This document shows, in pieces, positions 44,600 through 53,001 of a stretch of 64,000 bases of DNA (position 1 is its first letter; the number at the start of each line of letters is the position of its first letter). The stretch is taken from assembly GCA_963759115.1 (NCBI GenBank), contig CAVWXT010000006.1, positions 1,488,001-1,552,000 on the forward strand, read 5' to 3'. The notes under the pieces were generated by a model. The model saw only the letters and a list, made by a program, of their open reading frames with translations, was not told the origin of the DNA and made no database searches. The position numbers were made by a program, and so were the translations under genes. Source of the stretch: CAVWXT01 sp963759115 (GTDB lineage Bacteria > Planctomycetota > Planctomycetia > Pirellulales > Thermoguttaceae).

Positions 44600-44835
44600 G
44601 GCGACGCGGCCTATCGTCCACGCCGGGTGCCACTGGCCGCCGGGTGCCACTGGCCGCTTGCCGGCCAGTGCATGAATCGTCCGCAGCACGGGGTGCTACT
44701 GGCCGCTTGCCGGCCGGTGCATGAATCGTCCGCAGCACGGGCTGACGAGCAGCCCGTGGCACCCGCGCGTCTTCCGCCGGCCGTTGTCCGCCGGCAATTT
44801 TTGCCCGCAATTTGTCTCGCCTACGACTTTTCCTC
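44600..44835. repeat. Repeat block GGTGCCACTGGCCGC
   Basis: The unit GGTGCCACTGGCCGC(TTGCCGGCC) and the tail GTGCATGAATCGTCCGCAGC occur twice in succession (44624-44763), ending with GCCCGTGGCACCCG. No gene is supported. Confidence 0.55.
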
Positions 44836-44863
44836 TTGACAATTTATCCACGAACTGTATGAA
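44836..44863 (+). promoter_or_regulatory. Possible sigma-70 promoter of the kamA gene
   Basis: TTGACA at 44836-44841, a 16-nt spacer and TATGAA at 44858-44863. It is in an AT-rich stretch about 160 nt before the start of the KamA-like gene. Only the sequence match supports it. Confidence 0.35.
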
Positions 44864-45019
44864 TTGCTTTCAAAGAGCGGTGCGTATTGCCGAAAGGAAT
44901 TGGATAAGTATGACCGCTGCGGGTTGACAAGGGAGTTCGCATTCTCGCGGTGGTGACCGAGGGGCCGATATGGATGTCGAGCCCCCGAATCTCCGCGGAT
45001 CCCTGGAGGATGTTCCTAA

Positions 45020-46323
45020 ATGGCCAGCATTGATGCTGAGGCGTGTTCGTACTGCCGTGTGGATGATGAAGAGCCTCCCAGTACGACGACCAATTTCCTC
45101 TCCTCTCGCGTTGTAGCGCGACTCTCCCGGCCGAGGCGGCCGCGTGCGATTGCCCGACGCGACATCTTCTCGCCCGGTGCTCCTCCGGGCCGAACCCCTC
45201 GCAGCACCTTCCAAACCAGGGCTTTTCGCAAGGCTTTCTACCCCGGCGTCGCCGATCGCGATTGGAACGATTGGCGCTGGCAGGCCCGAAATCGACTGCG
45301 AACCCTGGCCCAGCTTGAACAGGTGCTGGTGCTTTCGGACGATGAGCGGACGGCCCTGTCGGAGGGCGAGGCGATGCTCCCGGTGAGCATTACCCCCTAC
45401 TACATGAGCCTGATCTCCCGCGACAACCGGAATCAGCCGTTGCGGCGGACGGTCATCCCCACCACGTCCGAATTGCGGCAGGGCCTGGGCGAAGCCGACG
45501 ATCCGCTGGGCGAGGACGGCGATAGTCCCATTCCGGGCCTTGTCCACCGCTACCCGGACCGCGTGCTGCTGCTGGTGACCGATTTCTGCTCGAGTTACTG
45601 CCGTTATTGCACCCGGTCGCGCGTGGTGGGGCATGGATCGATCGCCCCCAGCGAGGCCCGGCTGGAGCAGGCGTTCGACTACATTCGCCGCACGCCCGCC
45701 GTCCGCGACGTGCTCATTTCCGGCGGCGATCCGCTGGCGCTGAGCGACCAACGGCTGGACTGGATCCTCGGCAGCTTGCGGCAGATTCCGCACGTCGAGT
45801 TCCTGCGGATCGGCACCAAGATGCCCGCCGTGCTGCCGCAGCGGATCACCCCGAGCTTTGCCGGGTGCTCCGCAAGCACCATCCCCTATGGATGAGCCTG
45901 CACTTCCTCCATCCCGACGAGTGTACGCCCGAGTCGTTCCTGGCCTGCGGCCGGCTGGCCGACGCGGGCATACCGCTGGGCTCGCAGACGGTGTTGCTCT
46001 CGGGGGTGAACGACAACGTCGAAACCATGAAGACGCTGGTCCACCGGCTGCTGATGATGCGGGTCCGCCCGTACTATCTCTACCAGTGCGACCCGATCAG
46101 CGGCTCGGCACATTTTCGCACGCCCGTCTCCAAGGGATTGGAGATCATCGAGGGCCTGCGGGGCCATACGACCGGCTACGCCGTGCCCAACTTCGTGATC
46201 GACGCCCCGGGCGGCGGCGGAAAGATTCCCTTGCAGCCGAACTACATCGTCGGCCGCGAAGGCAATGACCTGCTGCTAAGGAACTTCCGCGGCGAGATGT
46301 ACCGTTACCCGGACCCGGTGTGA
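45020..46323 (+). CDS. Lysine 2,3-aminomutase-like radical SAM protein, frameshifted near 45852
   Basis: KamA/EpmB enzymes use S-adenosylmethionine, PLP and an iron-sulfur cluster to move the alpha-amino group of lysine to the beta position. The cluster motif CSSYCRYC lies in LLLVTDFCSSYCRYCTRSR near residue 195. VLISGGDPLALSD and ILGSLRQIPHVEFLRIGTK are typical. The C-terminal third (SLHFLHPDECTP, YYLYQCDPISGSAHFR, NFVIDAPGGGGKIPL) continues in another frame. One missing G near 45852 (ACC-CCG-GAG) explains it. The N-terminal ~60 residues are poorly matched, so the start is uncertain. PLP Lys lies in PGGGGKIP. Confidence 0.8.
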
Positions 46324-46339
46324 AAAGTGTTACTCTGTT

Positions 46340-46400
46340 AGCCCGAAGGGCTTGAAGAGGAAAGCCCAGGGTTGCTGCGTAGCAGCTACCCTGGGAAGAG
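46340..46400. repeat. Short hairpin AGCCCAGGGTTGCTGC
   Basis: CCCAGGGT-TGCTGCGTAGCAGC-TACCCTGGG forms a hairpin with a self-complementary loop region, preceded by AGCCCGAAGGGCTTG, also palindromic. It lies just after the KamA-like stop codon and may act as terminator. Confidence 0.5.
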
Positions 46401-46553
46401 GTAAGTACACGGCCCAATCAACCCTGCAAGGGTTGCGTCGGGTGGCCTTCCACCTCCGAAGCCCCATTTTCTTGCTCTACGAAACTCCCCATAGCCCACG
46501 GCTTGTGCAGCCCGTTGGCTATGGGTATTCTATTGGCAGTTATGCCAATGGCA

Positions 46554-47132
46554 ATGAAAAGCATACCCATCTTGCTATTCGCCCTGGCCGGTGCGATCTT
46601 CGCGTCGTGTTCGCGCGAGGAACCTGCCGCCCCGCGCGGCAAAGAGGACCAGAACCGCAACACGAGCGAAGCAACATTACAGAAACCGCCCGTTGCTACG
46701 TCAGCCCGGGAGAACCAGAACTGGACAATCCTTAGCGAAACTGATGTGCGCAACAGCGCTTCTGTGCGCGACAGCACCTTCCAAGGGATATGGCAACCCT
46801 CGGAATCCGATGTGCTTCGCGCCATTAATGAGGCCCGTCTGTACCTGGAGAAACGGAAGAAGACGGCGTCCTCAGACTACGAGCGTAAGCGGATCGGTGA
46901 CGCACTCGCCAGATGGGACAAATACCTTTGCCAAGCGATAGGACACACCAAGGAAGGCAAGAAGCTGATACATCTGAATTTCTTCATCAATGTCTTTCCA
47001 AGGGAGACTTTCGATTGGCGACATGGCTACATTAGATACCTTAGGGCGATCGGTGACGGGGCAATGTTTTGGCGAATAGAGTATGACTATAAGGCGATGG
47101 AGTTCTTGGATTTCCATGCGAATGATGAATAG
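46554..47132 (+). CDS. Hypothetical lipoprotein
   Basis: The N-terminus MKSIPILLFALAGAIFASC has a signal peptide with a lipobox-like end (FASC), so a lipid-anchored protein is likely. A Pro/Glu-rich linker and a helical globular part (SDVLRAINEARLYLEKRKK ... DFHANDE) follow. No family is recognised. The frame is open further upstream to 46503, but Met18 gives the best signal peptide. Confidence 0.6.
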   Translation: MKSIPILLFALAGAIFASCSREEPAAPRGKEDQNRNTSEATLQKPPVATSARENQNWTILSETDVRNSASVRDSTFQGIWQPSESDVLRAINEARLYLEKRKKTASSDYERKRIGDALARWDKYLCQAIGHTKEGKKLIHLNFFINVFPRETFDWRHGYIRYLRAIGDGAMFWRIEYDYKAMEFLDFHANDE

Positions 47133-47557
47133 TGAATTTGGATGCCTGAAAAGGCCGTGACGCCAGCAGTCGCAATAATCCAGTAACGCGGACGGCACAC
47201 GGAGAGCTTGTGATTTTTTCGATTTTGTGTCACCGCGACCAAAATCCGTAGGGTGCGTGAAACCAGCCCTTTCAAGGTGCTGACTTGGTTGCCTGGATAA
47301 ACTGGAGAACGAAAACACGCTAGAAGCAAGTCGTTTCGCAACGCACGCTCCGTGTCGCAACGGCCAGCAACTTGGCGCTGTCACGTCGCCAAAACGATAC
47401 CAAGCGCGAAAACGCCTGAACTCCCGTTGGTTTCATCACTTAGGCTCACCTTGAAAGGGCTGGGTGCGTGAAACGCACCATCCACTTTGGGTTGTGGTGC
47501 GTTTCACGCACCCTACAAAAAATCACAACCTCGGAGTGTGCCTGCTACCACAATTCC
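47133..47557. repeat. Intergenic region with nested inverted repeats
   Basis: GCCCTTTCAAGGTG at 47267-47280 reappears inverted at 47449-47462, bracketing about 170 bp. Next to it, at 47462-47516, lies copy 2 of the GTGCGTGAAACGCAC pair. No gene is supported. Confidence 0.55.
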
Positions 47558-48575
47558 ATGAACATCGGCTTAACCTACGACTTGCGAGCGGACTACCTGG
47601 CGGAAGGGTACTCCGAGGAAGAAACGGCGGAGTTCGACCAGCCGGCCACGATCGAAGGCATCGAGGCCGCCCTGCTCGAACTGGGCTACCGCACCGACCG
47701 CATCGGCAATGCCAAGCGGCTGGTCGAGCGGCTGGCCCAGGGCGACCGCTGGGACCTGGTGTTCAACATCGCCGAGGGGCTGCACGGGGTGGCCCGCGAG
47801 GCCCAGGTGCCGGCCCTGCTGGACGTGTACGACATTCCCTACACGTTCTCCGACCCGTTGGTGCTCTCGCTGGCGCTGCTACAAGAACCTCACGAAGACC
47901 GTCGTGCGGCAGGCGGGCATTCCCACGCCGGACTTTGTCCTGGTCCAACAGCCGGCCGACGTCGACGCCATCAGCCTGCCCTACCCCCTGTTCGCCAAGC
48001 CGGTGGCCGAAGGCACCAGCAAGGGGATCACCGCGGCATCGAAGGTCCTCGACCGGGCCGCCCTCCGCCGGGTCTGCACGGACCTCCTGGACCAATTCCG
48101 GCAGCCGGTGCTGGTCGAGACGTTTCTCTCCGGCCGCGAGTTCACCGTCGGCCTGACGGGCACCGGCGACGAGGCCCAAGTCTTGGCCACGATGGAAATC
48201 CACCTGCTGCCCGGCGCCGATGCCGACGTCTATTCCTACGTCAACAAAGAGCAGTGCGAGGAATTGGTCCGCTACCTGCCGGTGCGGCCCGGCGAGGACC
48301 CGGTGGTGCGGCGGGTCGATGAACTGGCGCTGGCGGCGTGGCGGGCGCTGGGATGCCGCGACGGCGGCCGGCTCGACTTCCGCTGCGACGCCCAGGGCGA
48401 GCCCCATTTCCTGGAAGCCAATCCGTTGCCGGGCCTCCATCCGCAACATTCCGACCTGCCGATCCTCTGCGGATTTGCGGGCATTCCCTACGTCGACCTG
48501 ATCGACCGCATCGTGCGATCGGCCCGGCGACGGCTGGGAGTATTGAAAATTGAAAAGTGCAAATTGCAAATTTGA
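47558..48575 (+). CDS. D-alanine-D-alanine ligase-like ATP-grasp protein 1, frameshifted near 47880
   Basis: The family joins a carboxylate to an amine through an acyl-phosphate. Recognisable parts: MNIGLTYDLRADYL, WDLVFNIAEGLHG, QVPALLDVYDIPYTFSDPL, then in a second frame KNLTKTVVRQAGIPTPDFVL, PLFAKPVAEGTSKGI (ATP-binding Lys), FLSGREFTVG and DFRCDAQGEPHFLEANPLPGL (Mg-binding Glu/Asn). The shift lies near 47880 (GCTGCTACAAGAACC), probably one extra base. Length ~340 aa is normal. It probably formed an operon with the next ligase before the IS arrived. Confidence 0.8.
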
Positions 48576-48587
48576 GATTGTCAATTT

Positions 48588-49920
48588 CAGTAGTTCCAAA
48601 TTTGGCTATGTGTGGCGATGTGCCGTAAGTCGTTCATAGGTATGACGATCGAGTCCGAGGGTTTTGTTGGCGCCGAGGGCTTGTTGAACGATCTGGGTGA
48701 TCCACAAGAGCATTTCTTGGAAACGAAGCAATTCCAGAAAGAGTTGCGGTTCCTCGGTGAATTTTCCTTTGGCGAAGCGAAAATGAATCCACACCCACAC
48801 GTTGCGCAGCACCAGAGCAATGCCCACGAACAGCAGACGCAACGCTGGATCGCGCGTGCATATCTTGATCTTCGCCTCGTTCATCTGGCGGTAGCTCGTC
48901 TCGATGCCGAAACGCTTGCGATAGGTTTCGCGTATCTCCGCAGGTGTTCGCCGCACCTTCGACACCACGTAGAGAAGCCGCTTGCGCCGCCGCCGGCCGG
49001 TCTTCTCGTCGGTGAAATGCTTGCTGGCAACGCAAATGTTCACGGTCACGCTGGCCTTCGGTTTCTCTTTCGTTTGGCCCGAGGTGATCGTCTCCCGATA
49101 GTAGCCGTGTTTCTTCTTCAACAGTGCTCGCAAGCCGTGCGGCGGAGTCTTGGGGTCCTTGGGCTTTCGGCCTCGCACGACGGCGGGAATGATGAATCCA
49201 CGACGGGCGCGAAGAAGATACTGAATGACTTCTACGCTGAAAAAGCCCTTGTCCAGCAGCAAAAAGCGGATTTTTACGCCTCGGCGACGAACAATCGCCA
49301 ACAGCCGCTGAAGCACCTCTTTCATCGAGTCGCCGTACTCGACTCGCACCAGCGCCAAGGTGTAACGGTAGCCTTTGTGGAGTACCACAGCCGTGGCGTA
49401 GGCATGGAAATGGGTGGTGCCCGACTTCGGTTCGCCTCGAAAGATTTCCTTCTTGTCCCGCGCCGGCTGCCCGTGATAGGGAATCAGCGTCAGGTCGATC
49501 GCCACCATGCGGGATTTGCGTCGCAACGCCTTGGGCACATGCGTCACCAAGGCGAGGTTCAAACGACGTTCGAGTTCGGCGATTTCCGGCAACGTTACGG
49601 CCAAGGCGTTGCGAATCGTCTGATCCGACGGTGCATCGGCCAGATCGCGGCAGGCGGCAAACACGGAAACCACCCGTGCCGCGGCAATCAGGAGAATTTG
49701 GAGAAGCGTGGAAGTCGAACATTTATAACCCCGATACTCAAGGCGAAGCGCCGTCCCTATCCAGTCCTCGGCGTACGCGTGGACCTCCGCCTTGGTGATG
49801 ATATACTCCGTTTGTGAACGCATGGGTTTCCTCCTTGTGTGAACCTGGTTTGTGACCCAAGTTCTTTACTGGAGGAACCTTGCGTTCACCTATATCAATT
49901 TCCCGAATTTGGAACTACTG
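48588..49920 (-). mobile_element. Insertion sequence, IS4/ISH3-like, 1333 bp
   Basis: Terminal inverted repeats CAGTAGTTCCAAATTTGG (48588) and CCGAATTTGGAACTACTG (49903-49920) match at 17 of 18 positions. AATTT occurs directly outside on both sides (48583-48587 and 49921-49925), a 5-bp target duplication. The element carries one intact transposase gene and therefore looks recent and potentially active. It sits between two ATP-grasp genes. Confidence 0.9.
48606..49823 (-). CDS. IS4/ISH3-type DDE transposase
   Basis: 405 residues with the DDE signature of the IS4 group: VAIDLTLIPYHG near residue 127 (first Asp), FLLLDKGFFSVEVIQYLL near 200 (second Asp, with a DxGFF motif), and the YREK-like motif in RETYRKRFGIETSYRQMNEAK near 310 (Glu). 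The N-terminus has no DNA-binding motif that can be named. The frame is complete with a start ATG following GGAGGAAACCC on the minus strand. No frameshift is present, unlike many neighbours. Confidence 0.85.
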   Translation of the reverse strand: MRSQTEYIITKAEVHAYAEDWIGTALRLEYRGYKCSTSTLLQILLIAAARVVSVFAACRDLADAPSDQTIRNALAVTLPEIAELERRLNLALVTHVPKALRRKSRMVAIDLTLIPYHGQPARDKKEIFRGEPKSGTTHFHAYATAVVLHKGYRYTLALVRVEYGDSMKEVLQRLLAIVRRRGVKIRFLLLDKGFFSVEVIQYLLRARRGFIIPAVVRGRKPKDPKTPPHGLRALLKKKHGYYRETITSGQTKEKPKASVTVNICVASKHFTDEKTGRRRRKRLLYVVSKVRRTPAEIRETYRKRFGIETSYRQMNEAKIKICTRDPALRLLFVGIALVLRNVWVWIHFRFAKGKFTEEPQLFLELLRFQEMLLWITQIVQQALGANKTLGLDRHTYERLTAHRHT

Positions 49921-49937
49921 AATTTGCAATTCGTCCC

Positions 49938-50945
49938 ATGCGTGTAGCTGTTCTCCATCACGCCGTGCCGCCCGATGCCACGCTGGAAGACCAGGACACG
50001 CTGGTCCAGGTCGAGGCCGTATCGGGCGGCTTGGCCCAATTGGGACATGAGCCGGTGGCCGTGCCGTGTAGGCTCGACTTGGCCGCGCTCCGCGAGGAAC
50101 TGCTGCGGCTACGGCCGGACGCGGTCTTCAACCTGGTGGAATCGCTGGCCGAGGCCGACTCGCTGGTTTACCTGCCGTTGGCCGTGCTCGACGTGCTCGG
50201 GCTGCCCTATACCGGGGGCCGGACCGAATCCCTCTTCCTCACCACGCACAAGGTGCTGGCGAAACAACGGCTGTGCCAGGCGGGGCTGCCCACGCCGGAT
50301 TGGGCAGAAAGCAGCCGTACTCCTCACGCTCCGCGTGAGATGCCGCCTCACGCGGAGCATGAGGAGTACGTTCGTTCGTGGATCATCAAGGGCGTTTGGG
50401 ACCAGGCCTCGCGCGGCATGGACGACGACGCCGTGCTCCGCGACGTGGATTCCCGCGAGTTGCACGAGCGGTTGCGGGAGCGGGCCGAGAGGTCGGGCCG
50501 GCCCTGTTTCGCCGAGCAGTTCATCGAGGGCCGCGAGTTCAACCTCTCGGTGCTGACCGGTCCGCAAGGCCCGCAAGTGCTTCCCCCGGCCGAGATCGAC
50601 TTTTCGGCCTTCCCACCCGGCAAGCCCCGCATCGTGGGCCACCGCGCCAAGTGGCAGGCCGATTCGTTCGAGTTCCACCACACGCCCCGCCGCTTCGATT
50701 TCGACCCCTGCGACGGGCCGCTGTTGGATGAGCTGCGCCGGCTGGCCAAGAGTTGTTGGACGCTCTTCGGACTTCGCGGTTGGGCACGGGTGGACTTCCG
50801 GGTCGACGCGGCCGGGCAGCCGTGGATTCTGGAGATCAACGCCGATCCCTGTCTTTCGCCCGACGCCGGCTTTGCCGCCGCGCTGGCACAGGCCTCGATC
50901 CCCTTCGAGGAAGCCATCCGGCGGATTCTGGAGGACACGGCATAG
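49938..50945 (+). CDS. D-alanine-D-alanine ligase-like ATP-grasp protein 2
   Basis: Sequence features: MRVAVLHHAVPPDATLED at the start, RPDAVFNLVESLAEADSL, VLGLPYTGGRTESLFLTTHKVLAK, GRPCFAEQFIEGREFNL and RVDFRVDAAGQPWILEINADPCLS, the last giving metal-binding Glu and Asn. A palindromic unit is inserted in frame at 50317-50369 (SRTPHAPREMPPHAEHEEYV). With it removed the ATP-binding part reads normally. The upstream neighbour is ATP-grasp 1, now separated by the IS. Substrates are unknown; two consecutive ATP-grasp enzymes usually build short peptides or amides. Confidence 0.8.
   Translation: MRVAVLHHAVPPDATLEDQDTLVQVEAVSGGLAQLGHEPVAVPCRLDLAALREELLRLRPDAVFNLVESLAEADSLVYLPLAVLDVLGLPYTGGRTESLFLTTHKVLAKQRLCQAGLPTPDWAESSRTPHAPREMPPHAEHEEYVRSWIIKGVWDQASRGMDDDAVLRDVDSRELHERLRERAERSGRPCFAEQFIEGREFNLSVLTGPQGPQVLPPAEIDFSAFPPGKPRIVGHRAKWQADSFEFHHTPRRFDFDPCDGPLLDELRRLAKSCWTLFGLRGWARVDFRVDAAGQPWILEINADPCLSPDAGFAAALAQASIPFEEAIRRILEDTA
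50317..50369. repeat. Palindromic element within the second ATP-grasp gene
   Basis: Arms GTACTCCTCACGCTCCGCGT... and its reverse complement (23 bp each, one mismatch) flank a 7-nt loop. The 53-bp unit is translated in frame and adds about 18 residues to the ligase. Confidence 0.65.
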
Positions 50946-51024
50946 GTCTTTGGTCTTGGGTTTTTGGCCTTGGCACGAAGACCCAAGACCTAAGACCCAA
51001 GTCCAAAGACGCAGGCACTACGTT
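50946..51024. repeat. Short inverted repeats GGTCTTGGGT
   Basis: GGTCTTTGGTCTTGGGTTTT and, 25 nt later, AAGACCCAAGACCTAAGACC form an imperfect hairpin in the gap between the ATP-grasp gene and the convergent hypothetical gene. It may terminate both. Confidence 0.45.
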
Positions 51025-52667
51025 CTACTTTGCCGCCGAAATCCGCACGACCAGGTCGTCCCAACCTTCGCCCTCCTTGGCGTCGTCGTAGCTCTTACCG
51101 CCGTCGTCCTTGCCGTTGACGCCGACGCTATAGAGCAGATAGCCGTCGCCCTCCCGCGTGTAGCGCAACTCAGTGTCGACAAAGATATCTTTGAAGATAT
51201 CTTCGGGGACCTCGGCAACGTACTTGGGCTTCAAGTCGGCCAGCTTCGCTGGGTATGAGCCATTGTCGGCGCGGTACGCCGCCAGGGCGAACGCGAGCTT
51301 GGTCAACTCGAATTGCATCGTGCCACGGTCCTCCGCGTCAACGAATAGCGAGGCGCTCGGCAACAAAGTGCTCAAGAGATACAGCCCCATCCGCCGTGAT
51401 CTGCCCTCCCGTGGATTGAGAAACGCCGACATAGCTTTCGATTTCCAGTCCTCGGCGGCATTCATTTGCTCCGTGAAATCCGCTCCGAACCTCTTCGCGC
51501 CCTCCTTTTCGCGGTTCGCGTGGTCCTACGCATCGCTTCAACTTCCCGATCGTACCAAGAATTGCCCATGCGAAGGATCAGGTCCCAGTCCAAGCCATGC
51601 CCCACGAGTGAGTCGACGAGCGGCCTGGCCGCCCAAGTATGTCCGAAGATTTTCTCCAAAGATGCAGGTCCCTCCCGGGCGACCATCGTGGCACAGTCCA
51701 GGTAAAGGAACCGCTCAACATCGAGCGCGTCGGCCAATTTGGGCATCGGCGGCAGCTTGGCCAGGTCGTCGCGCATCCTCGCGATTGCGGTCGCCGATAG
51801 TTGAGTCTGCTGCAATATCGCCTGATCCCCAGCGCACGCGTAGCGCTCGCTGCCCAACGAAAAAACCGCGGTGCCCGCGAACGTGGGACCTTGGTTAACT
51901 AGGCGCGCCAGCCGGCGGCAGGCCATGAGATCCTCCCACGCCTCATCCACCTTGCCCTCATGGGCGCGCAGCGTTGCCCGGGCCACAAGAGCTGCCACGA
52001 CGCGGAAAACCAGCTCGGCAGGCCATCCCGCATCAAGGAGCGTTGCTCTGTTCCCGCCAGTCAACGGATCATAACGTCGAGGACGCTTGGACGCTTCCAG
52101 TAATAATTTCAGTGGTTTTTCATTCGCTTCAAGCCAGTTGGCCACGAGTGGGAACTCTTGCTTCGACCAGGGCCGCTTCATGGCCGGGTCGAGCTGGGCC
52201 CACATCGCGTCGATACCATCTTGCTTCGTCTTGGCGTCGAGGAGTTTCCCGGCATCCATTAGCCGCTTCACGTAAGCTTCCGGCGGGATGAAGTACTCCC
52301 CTTGTTCTGGAAGCGCCGGGATGCCGAGCATCTTGAAGAACTTCTCTCGCTCCTCTGGCCGTAGCTCGGTCGGCCCCACGGCCGTCCAGAAAAGCACGGC
52401 TGCGTTGTTTTCGGGCGTCACGCCTTCACTGGCCCGCTGGTTTAGGGCCGCGATGTAATCCGGATAGCCGTCCTTCCGCAGCGGCTCCGTGATATAGGTC
52501 GTCTCCTTCGAGATCGTCACCAGCACGTGGGCCTTGGCCGGCGGCTGCGAGGCGGACTTTTCGGCCGGCCGTTTCTCGTCGGCCGAGGGATCATTGCCCT
52601 TCACTCCGCTCGCCGCGATGACGATTAGCCAGAACGCGAACAACACGCACCGAAGAATGGACGCCAT
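51025..52667 (-). CDS. Secreted hypothetical protein with pseudopilin-like C-terminus, frameshifted near 51480
   Basis: Signal peptide MASILRCVLFAFWLIVIAASG, then a long helical domain with no named family (LVANWLEANEKPLKLLLEASK, LMACRRLARLV ...). The C-terminal part in another frame has FELTKLAFALAAYRADNGSYPAKLADLKPKYV, a segment common in planctomycete proteins and similar to the globular part of type II secretion pseudopilins. The switch occurs around 51480 (RRARRGSE / FTEQMNAAEDW). About 545 residues if joined. Confidence 0.65.
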
Positions 52668-53001
52668 GGGCAGTTCCCCCTCGTCGGATGCCTATGGACA
52701 AGAGACGCGCCAGGCCGCCGCGCGTCACGTACGCGGGGCCGCATCTCCCCCATCGTAATGGCCCGACCGCGATTCCGCAAGCTGCGGGCTTTCCGCCAAC
52801 GACAAAGGAGCGACCGGGCTGCAAGTCCATCCTACCGCAGGACGCGCGACGGATTACGCCGCGGCTTCTACTACTGCTGCGCAGGGTGGGCGGAAAAAGG
52901 GGGACTGGCTCCGTGGCGCAAGTCGGTTTGGCATTGGGAGAAACGTTGCCGCCACGGTGCCAGTCCCCATTCCCGCGTCTACCGACCCTGCGCAGCAGGT
53001 A
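52668..53001. repeat. Intergenic region with a ~138-bp inverted-repeat element
   Basis: CTACTGCTGCGCAGGGTGGG (from about 52869) and CCGACCCTGCGCAGCAGGTA (ending 53005) are inverted copies; between them GGGGGACTGGC and GCCAGTCCCC form an inner stem. The outer arm supplies the stop codon of the SGNH gene at 53002. No gene is supported. Confidence 0.6.
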
